Assembly (NCBI GenBank): GCA_038233215.1
Contig: JBBSML010000006.1
Coordinates: 44,562 to 108,561 of the forward strand
Source: JACDBZ01 sp038233215
Lineage (GTDB): Bacteria; Chloroflexota; Limnocylindria; QHBO01
Length of the DNA: 64,000 nucleotides
Direction: 5' to 3'
Positions 59,752 through 64,000 of this stretch are shown here, piece by piece. Every line of letters starts with the position of its first letter. The first letter of the stretch is position 1. The notes below the pieces were generated by a model that saw only the letters and a program-made list of their open reading frames with translations, was not told the origin of the DNA and did no database searches. The translations under genes and the position numbers were made by a program.

Positions 59752-60621
59752 ATGCCGCACAGCGTTCAGCGTCACGCGTCCGTTCACGAGTTCCTGGCCG
59801 TTGCGGGTGCCTTCCTTGCGGAGCGCGAGGCGGAGAACAACCTGCTCTTCGGCATCTCGAGCGCAATTCTGATCACCCCCGAGGTTTTCGCCGAAGACAC
59901 TCCCCGGTTCGCGACTGTCGCCGATGACAGTGGCCGGATCGTGGCAGCCACGCTGCGCACGCCGCCGCACAACCAGGTGCTTTCCTGGACCGATGACATG
60001 GACGCCGTCGACGCGCTGGTCGACGTTCTCCGAGATGAACAGCTTCCGGGACTCCTGGGTGCAACCGCGGCAGCCGCACGCTTTGCGTCGAGGTGGACCG
60101 ACGCGACCGGACAGAACGCGCGAGTCGAGGTTGCCGAGCGCATCTTCCGGCTGTCATCTGTCATTGCGCCCGACCAACCCGCCTCTGGGACTTGGCGACT
60201 GGCGGAGCCGCGCGATCGTGATCGCATCGCGCGCTGGCTCGTTGCATTCTTCGCAGAAGCTGTTCCCGAGTCGCCGCCGAACCCGGACCCGCTGGCCACG
60301 GCAGATCGCTGGATCGCGGGAGCCGGACGCATGCTCTACCTGTGGGAGGACGGCGACACGGTCGTGTCCATGGTCGGCGCCGGGGGCGAGACGCCGAACG
60401 GGATCCGAATCGGTCCAGTGTATACACCGCCCGATCTGCGAGGTCGGGGCTACGCGAGCTCGTTGACTGCCGCGGCCAGCGCTGACCAGCTCGCTCGCGG
60501 TCGCCGATTCTGCTTCCTCTTCACTGATCTCGCCAATTCGACCTCCAACAAGATCTACCAGGCCATCGGTTACGAGCCGGTCTGCGACGTCGACCAGGTG
60601 CGGTTCAGCGTCGGTGCGTAG
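59752..60621 (+). CDS. GNAT-family N-acetyltransferase
   Basis: A 289-residue protein with a degenerate N-terminal half and a C-terminal GNAT domain: GGETPNGIRIGPVYTPPDLRGRGYASSLTAAASADQLARGRRF carries the R-G-R-G-Y-A acetyl-CoA loop, followed by LFTDLANSTSNKIYQAIGYEPV. This layout matches FR47-like acetyltransferases. It begins 18 bases after the kinase stop, so it is likely in the same operon, although a CATCAT seven bases before the ATG may allow leaderless expression. Confidence 0.83.
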   Translation: MPHSVQRHASVHEFLAVAGAFLAEREAENNLLFGISSAILITPEVFAEDTPRFATVADDSGRIVAATLRTPPHNQVLSWTDDMDAVDALVDVLRDEQLPGLLGATAAAARFASRWTDATGQNARVEVAERIFRLSSVIAPDQPASGTWRLAEPRDRDRIARWLVAFFAEAVPESPPNPDPLATADRWIAGAGRMLYLWEDGDTVVSMVGAGGETPNGIRIGPVYTPPDLRGRGYASSLTAAASADQLARGRRFCFLFTDLANSTSNKIYQAIGYEPVCDVDQVRFSVGA

Positions 60622-61018
60622 GGGCGTGATTGCACTGCTGGTGGTGCTCAACGCCTGCGCAACGCCCTCCGGCGAGGAGCGTCGAGGCTGCAATGCATCG
60701 TGGCTTGACGCGTCCTCCGTGGTCGCCACCGGCGCCGGTCTGGACGAGATGTCACTGCCGATCATATGCATCGAGGAGATTCAGAATCGGCGTCTCCGGC
60801 TGGGGTTCATCTTGCCGGCCGGTCCCGAATGCCATGTCCTGCACCGCGTTGAGCTGGTGGAATCCGCCGATGCGGTCTCGATCACGCTCATCGGCGCCAT
60901 CAACGACGACCCGAATGCCGGCGCCTGCCCGGAAGGAGACCGGATGGTGATCACGGAGCTGGATCTCGCGGCGCCGGTGGACGACCGCCTCGTGCTCGAC
61001 GGGAGCGCCGGCGAGTAA
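60614..61018 (+). CDS. putative lipoprotein of unknown function
   Basis: A 134-residue protein. MRRGVIALLVVLNACATPSG is a short signal with a lipobox-like LNAC, then about 110 mostly beta-predicted residues with several Cys (RRGCNAS, IICIEE, ECHV, ACPE). I do not recognise the family. GTG 60614 overlaps the acetyltransferase stop; a second GTG at 60626 would still leave most of the signal. Its 156-base downstream gap contains the aldehyde dehydrogenase promoter. Confidence 0.6.
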   Translation: MRRGVIALLVVLNACATPSGEERRGCNASWLDASSVVATGAGLDEMSLPIICIEEIQNRRLRLGFILPAGPECHVLHRVELVESADAVSITLIGAINDDPNAGACPEGDRMVITELDLAAPVDDRLVLDGSAGE

Positions 61019-61164
61019 CCACGGCGGCCGCGGCCCACTTGTCGGGCAGCCAGGTACGCAGCGCGGTTCCCGCGCGTCGCTCAACCCGATATATTAGGCC
61101 CGCAGGAACAGGACGCCGAGTCGATGCGACACAGCGCCCGATACATCGGCGCCGCCTGCCCGGG

Positions 61165-61170
61165 TACCAT
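61165..61170 (+). promoter_or_regulatory. -10 box of aldehyde dehydrogenase gene
   Basis: TACCAT ends six bases before ATG 61177, leaderless arrangement; no clear -35 is seen. Confidence 0.5.
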
Positions 61171-61176
61171 TCGCCG

Positions 61177-62652
61177 ATGATCGATACCCCCACCCAGCTT
61201 CTCATCAATGGCGAGCTCTGTGACGCGGCCAGCGGCCGCACCTTTGCCACCTTCGATCCAGCCCATGGCGGCGAGCTGGCGCAGGTCGCGCAGGCGGGCA
61301 CCGATGACGTCGACGCGGCAGTGACGGCGGCCCGTGACGCGTTCGGGGGTGCCTGGGCCAGGACCGCACCGGCCAAGCGCGCGCGGATGCTGAACAAGTT
61401 GGCGCAGCTCCTTGATGAACAGACCGATGAGCTCGCGGAGCTCGAGTCGCGCAACAACGGCAAGGCGAAGTGGCAGTGCGTGGCGGAAATAAAGGTGGCG
61501 GTCTCCACCCTGGAGTTCTTCGCGGGCACCGCGCAGCATCTCTACGGCCGCTCGCACGTCGTCAACCCGGCGGTCGTGTCATACACGCTGCGCGAGCCGG
61601 TCGGCGTGGTGGGCGCGATCATCCCTTGGAACTACCCGCTCATGATGGCCGCCTGGAAGGTTGCTCCGGCCCTCGCGACCGGAAACACGCTTGTCCTCAA
61701 GCCGGCATCGGCGACACCGTTGACGGCCATCCGCCTTGGTGAGCTGGCTCTCGAGGCCGGCATTCCAGCAGGCGTCCTCAACATCATTGCCGGCCCGGGC
61801 GCGGAGGTGGGGGAGGCGATCGCCGCGCACCCGGGGATCGACAAGGTGGCCTTCACCGGCGAGACCGCCACCGGCCGTCGGATCGCCGAGGTCGCGGCCA
61901 CGACCCTCAAGCGCGTCTCGCTTGAGCTCGGCGGCAAGTCGCCGAATATCGTCTTCGCCGATGCCAACCTGGACGCCGCCGTCATCGGCTCACTGTGGGC
62001 GATCTACTACTCGGCCGGCCAGTCGTGCGAGGCGCGCTCCCGGATCATCGTGCAGCACGAGGTGTACGACGCGTTTGCATCGGCCTTCGCCGAGGGCGCC
62101 AAGGCGCTCACGGTAGGCGATCCGCTGGAGTCCAGCACGAAAGTAGGATCGCTCATCTCGCGCGCACATGCCGACAGGGTGCGTGGCTTCGTCGAGATGG
62201 GCCTGGAGGATGGGGGAGAGCTGCTGGCCGGCGGCGACCTCTCTGTTGGCGATGGTCTGGATGCGGAGGCATTTGTTGCGCCGACCGTCATCGGCGGAGT
62301 GAGCAATGATGCGCGGATCGCGCAGGAGGAGGTCTTCGGCCCGGTGGTGACGCTCACCCGTTTTGGCGACGACAAGGAGGCAATCTCGTTCGCCAATGAC
62401 GTTCGCTACGGGCTGGTCGCCACCGTCTGGACCGCCGACGGTGCCCGCGGCCACCGCGTGGCACAACGCATCCGTTCGGGCGCCATCGGTATCAACACGC
62501 CGTTCGTCGCCTTCCCCGGCGTGCCGTTCGGTGGTTTCAAGGAGTCCGGCTACGGTCGGGAGCAGTCGCTCGAGGCGCTGGAGCTGTACACGGAGACCAA
62601 GGCCGTGTTGCAGGGCACGTCGGCCAAGCCGATGAATCCGTTCGGCATTTGA
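61177..62652 (+). CDS. NAD(P)-dependent aldehyde dehydrogenase
   Basis: A 491-residue aldehyde dehydrogenase. GAIIPWNYPLMMAAWKVAPALATGNTLVLKPA opens the cofactor site, FTGETATGRRIAEVAA and VSLELGGKSPNIVFADANLD carry the catalytic Glu, and SAGQSCEARSRI has the nucleophile Cys (S-C instead of the frequent Q-x-C-x pattern, still allowed). EEVFGPVVTLTRF and FGGFKESGYGREQ are further blocks. It resembles betaine-aldehyde/phenylacetaldehyde-type enzymes. Substrate unknown. The start ATG is decided by the -10 box. The longer frame upstream from 61039 is rejected. Confidence 0.93.
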   Translation: MIDTPTQLLINGELCDAASGRTFATFDPAHGGELAQVAQAGTDDVDAAVTAARDAFGGAWARTAPAKRARMLNKLAQLLDEQTDELAELESRNNGKAKWQCVAEIKVAVSTLEFFAGTAQHLYGRSHVVNPAVVSYTLREPVGVVGAIIPWNYPLMMAAWKVAPALATGNTLVLKPASATPLTAIRLGELALEAGIPAGVLNIIAGPGAEVGEAIAAHPGIDKVAFTGETATGRRIAEVAATTLKRVSLELGGKSPNIVFADANLDAAVIGSLWAIYYSAGQSCEARSRIIVQHEVYDAFASAFAEGAKALTVGDPLESSTKVGSLISRAHADRVRGFVEMGLEDGGELLAGGDLSVGDGLDAEAFVAPTVIGGVSNDARIAQEEVFGPVVTLTRFGDDKEAISFANDVRYGLVATVWTADGARGHRVAQRIRSGAIGINTPFVAFPGVPFGGFKESGYGREQSLEALELYTETKAVLQGTSAKPMNPFGI

Positions 62653-62764
62653 ACTTTGCGGGGTCGGCCCGGAACGTTCCTGCCCGGGCCGCGGAGCACG
62701 ATCTCACGCCACGTGTCTGACTGACGCGAATGTGCGCCACTGAGCGCGTCGCCCATGAGAACGC

Positions 62765-62770
62765 TATCGT
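62765..62770 (+). promoter_or_regulatory. -10 box of the SRPBCC gene
   Basis: TATCGT ends six bases before ATG 62777. A GGCCCGG-N11-CCGGGCC hairpin without T run (62666-62690) ends the preceding gene region. Confidence 0.45.
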
Positions 62771-62776
62771 TTGGCG

Positions 62777-63292
62777 ATGCCAACGCTGCGCACGCGCGCC
62801 TGGGTTGCGGCCCCCATCGGCGAGGTCTTCGGATTCTTTGATGACCCGGGCAATCTCTCGCGTCTGATGCCACCGCCGGTGGCCATTCGCCTCGTGCGCA
62901 TCGAGCCGGCACCGCCCCGGCCGGGAAGCATCTTCGAGTTCCAGTACGGCCTGGGGCCCGTTCAGCGTTCGTGGACGGTGCGCCTGCTCGACCGCGTTGA
63001 GAATGACCGCCTGGTGGACGAAACGACCTCGGGCCCGATGGCTCGCTTCCACCACTTACACACGTTCACGCCCGGCCGCCGTGGGACCTGGATCGAGGAC
63101 CGGATCGACTTCCACGTGGGCCCCGACGGGAGCCTCGGTTCGGTGATGGATGCGGTCGCCGTGATGGTGATGCGCCTCACCTTTGTCTGGCGCCACGCGA
63201 TGCAGCGTCGAATCCTCCACGGTCGTCCGCGAAGTCCGCAGGCTGGGGCGGCCCTCAGAGGACGCCGAGCAGCCAGAGCACGAGCAGGATGA
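62777..63292 (+). CDS. SRPBCC/START-like ligand-binding protein
   Basis: A 171-residue protein of the polyketide-cyclase/SRPBCC fold: TRAWVAAPIGEVFGFFDDPGNLSRLMPP is the typical opening, followed by PGSIFEFQYGLGPVQRSWTVRLLDRVEN and a C-terminal helix. Such proteins bind lipids or small hydrophobic molecules; no catalytic residues are evident. ATG 62777 fits the -10 box; TTG 62771 would overlap it. Its C-terminal end overlaps the antisense membrane peptide at 63255-63326. Confidence 0.82.
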   Translation: MPTLRTRAWVAAPIGEVFGFFDDPGNLSRLMPPPVAIRLVRIEPAPPRPGSIFEFQYGLGPVQRSWTVRLLDRVENDRLVDETTSGPMARFHHLHTFTPGRRGTWIEDRIDFHVGPDGSLGSVMDAVAVMVMRLTFVWRHAMQRRILHGRPRSPQAGAALRGRRAARARAG

Positions 63293-63326
63293 GCAGGATA
63301 GTTCCGATGATGCCGAGTCCGAACAT
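63255..63326 (-). CDS. lmo0937-family small membrane protein
   Basis: A 23-residue peptide, MFGLGIIGTILLILLVLWLL plus GVL, a single membrane helix. It matches the lmo0937-type small membrane family (L-L-x-V-L-W-L-L-G). AGGGAGA stands about eight bases before ATG 63326, similar to the leader of the lipoprotein at 34473. It is antisense to the end of the SRPBCC gene. Function unknown; stress association is reported for relatives. Confidence 0.75.
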   Translation of the reverse strand: MFGLGIIGTILLILLVLWLLGVL

Positions 63327-63366
63327 GTCTTGAGTCTCCCTTGCGTTGCTTGCCGTTGAGCGTGTT

Positions 63367-63437
63367 GGTACCGATCGTTGCTCCGCAGGGTTCGTTCCCG
63401 ATCGCCGGCACGGCTCACTGGCGTGATTCCTGCGGAG
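63367..63437. promoter_or_regulatory. divergent control region with paired repeats
   Basis: GGTACCGATCGT (63367-63378) repeats 12 bases of the 27754 palindrome, and CTCCGCAGG (63381-63389) pairs with CCTGCGGAG (63429-63437), 39 bases apart. The elements sit between the lmo0937-type gene (minus) and the membrane protein at 63480 (plus). Confidence 0.4.
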
Positions 63438-63479
63438 TTACCGACGGAGTCAGAAGCAAGGTAGAGGGAGGTAATCGCA

Positions 63480-64000
63480 ATGACGAACGACCAGATCGGT
63501 CGCGTCGATCGCACCGTGGTGTCCGAATCGCCCACCGGCCAACCGGTGTATCGCGCCACGACGGCGAGGTTCGCGTCACGATTCTCGGGGGTGTATCGGG
63601 ATCGAGTCAGTTGGGGGGCAATCTGGGGCGGTCTGCTGACCGCGATGGGACTGTTCATCCTGCTGTCGGTCCTCGCGGTGGCCATCGGTATCACCGCCAC
63701 GCAGGAGACGCAGGTCGAGGCGGGCGACGTGAACCGTGCCGCCGGCGTCGTTTCGGCCGTTGTGGCGCTGCTCTCCTTCTTTGTCGGCGGATACATTGCC
63801 GGGCTGGGAAGTGGAGCCGTCGGCCATGGGGCTGGTGCCTTGAACGGCTTCCTGGTCTGGGCGCTGGCGCTGGTCCTGATGCTCGTTCTCGCCGGCCTGG
63901 GCCTCGGCCAGCTGTTCGGCGTGCTCACGGAGAATTTCGTGCAGCTTCGATCAATCGGGACCGGCCAGGTCGACCCGCAGGCGCTCGCGGAGGGCGCCCA
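63480..64000 (+). CDS. membrane protein, C-terminus cut by window edge
   Basis: The first 173 residues are visible. A polar N-terminus of about 45 residues is followed by hydrophobic segments at about 49-70, 83-108 and 119-143, each Gly/Ala-rich (WGAIWGGLLTAMGLFILLSV; AGVVSAVVALLSFFVGGYIAGL; NGFLVWALALVLMLVLAGLGLGQL). It resembles the group of membrane proteins with W-G-A-I-x-G-G repeats, whose function is unknown. GGGAGG is eight bases before ATG 63480. The frame remains open at the window end. Confidence 0.75.
   Translation, partial: MTNDQIGRVDRTVVSESPTGQPVYRATTARFASRFSGVYRDRVSWGAIWGGLLTAMGLFILLSVLAVAIGITATQETQVEAGDVNRAAGVVSAVVALLSFFVGGYIAGLGSGAVGHGAGALNGFLVWALALVLMLVLAGLGLGQLFGVLTENFVQLRSIGTGQVDPQALAEGA

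Overview
The window is a GC-rich chromosomal segment with short intergenic gaps, many ATGA/TGATG stop-start overlaps and GTG/TTG starts. The gene set includes an F420-dependent oxidoreductase, a four-subunit 2-oxoacid:ferredoxin oxidoreductase, DUF2277, DUF2079, EthD, small citrate synthase and several crotonases. This points to a soil or freshwater bacterium, most likely Chloroflexota of the Limnocylindria/Ellin6529 type, with an actinobacterial lineage as the alternative. That assignment is inference from gene content; no rRNA or other marker gene is present.

Region 1 (1-16518) is a surface-polymer locus. It holds an IspD-SDR fusion resembling Haemophilus Bcs1/Acs1 (CDP-ribitol synthesis), at least three stand-alone CDP-alditol phosphotransferases of the TagB/TagF class (two of them on the other strand), and an ABC exporter pair of the TagGH/Wzm-Wzt type. 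Two tandem paralogous giants fuse a family-2 glycosyltransferase to a TagF-like polymerase. A third giant has a decayed polymerase part, and the locus ends with another GT2 and a truncated ABC ATPase fragment. Together these should make and export a teichoic-acid-like poly(alditol phosphate) with glycosyl units.

Region 2 (16567-30699) carries housekeeping and accessory genes: patatin lipase, Rieske protein, a divergent pair of FAD amine/amino-acid oxidases, a membrane Ser/Thr kinase, an MFS permease, an ArsR-thioredoxin pair with a readable promoter/operator, cyclophilin, lipoproteins, citrate synthase, an EamA transporter and a CapA-like lipoprotein.

Region 3 (30801-47683) is central and acyl-CoA metabolism. 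It contains a korDABC operon whose beta subunit has an odd repeat-bearing tail, adenosine deaminase, a DapA-family aldolase, a ferredoxin, EthD and two crotonases. A third crotonase forms an operon with 3-hydroxyacyl-CoA dehydrogenase and a HAD phosphatase. A third FAD oxidase diverges from a thiolase.

Region 4 (47653-64000) has a membrane-anchored sulfite-oxidase-like protein and an overlapping operon of methyltransferase, sugar epimerase, DUF2079 protein, GT2-DUF2064 fusion and nucleoside phosphorylase. It also has an F420-dependent enzyme with a GNAT, an OmpR/HK two-component pair divergent from a secreted Gly/His-rich protein, an aldehyde dehydrogenase, a SRPBCC protein, a 23-residue membrane peptide and a membrane protein cut by the window end.

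A theme across the window is a TAnnnT -10 box placed only 6-9 bases upstream of many start codons, which suggests widespread leaderless transcription. No tRNA, rRNA, CRISPR array or intact insertion sequence was seen.
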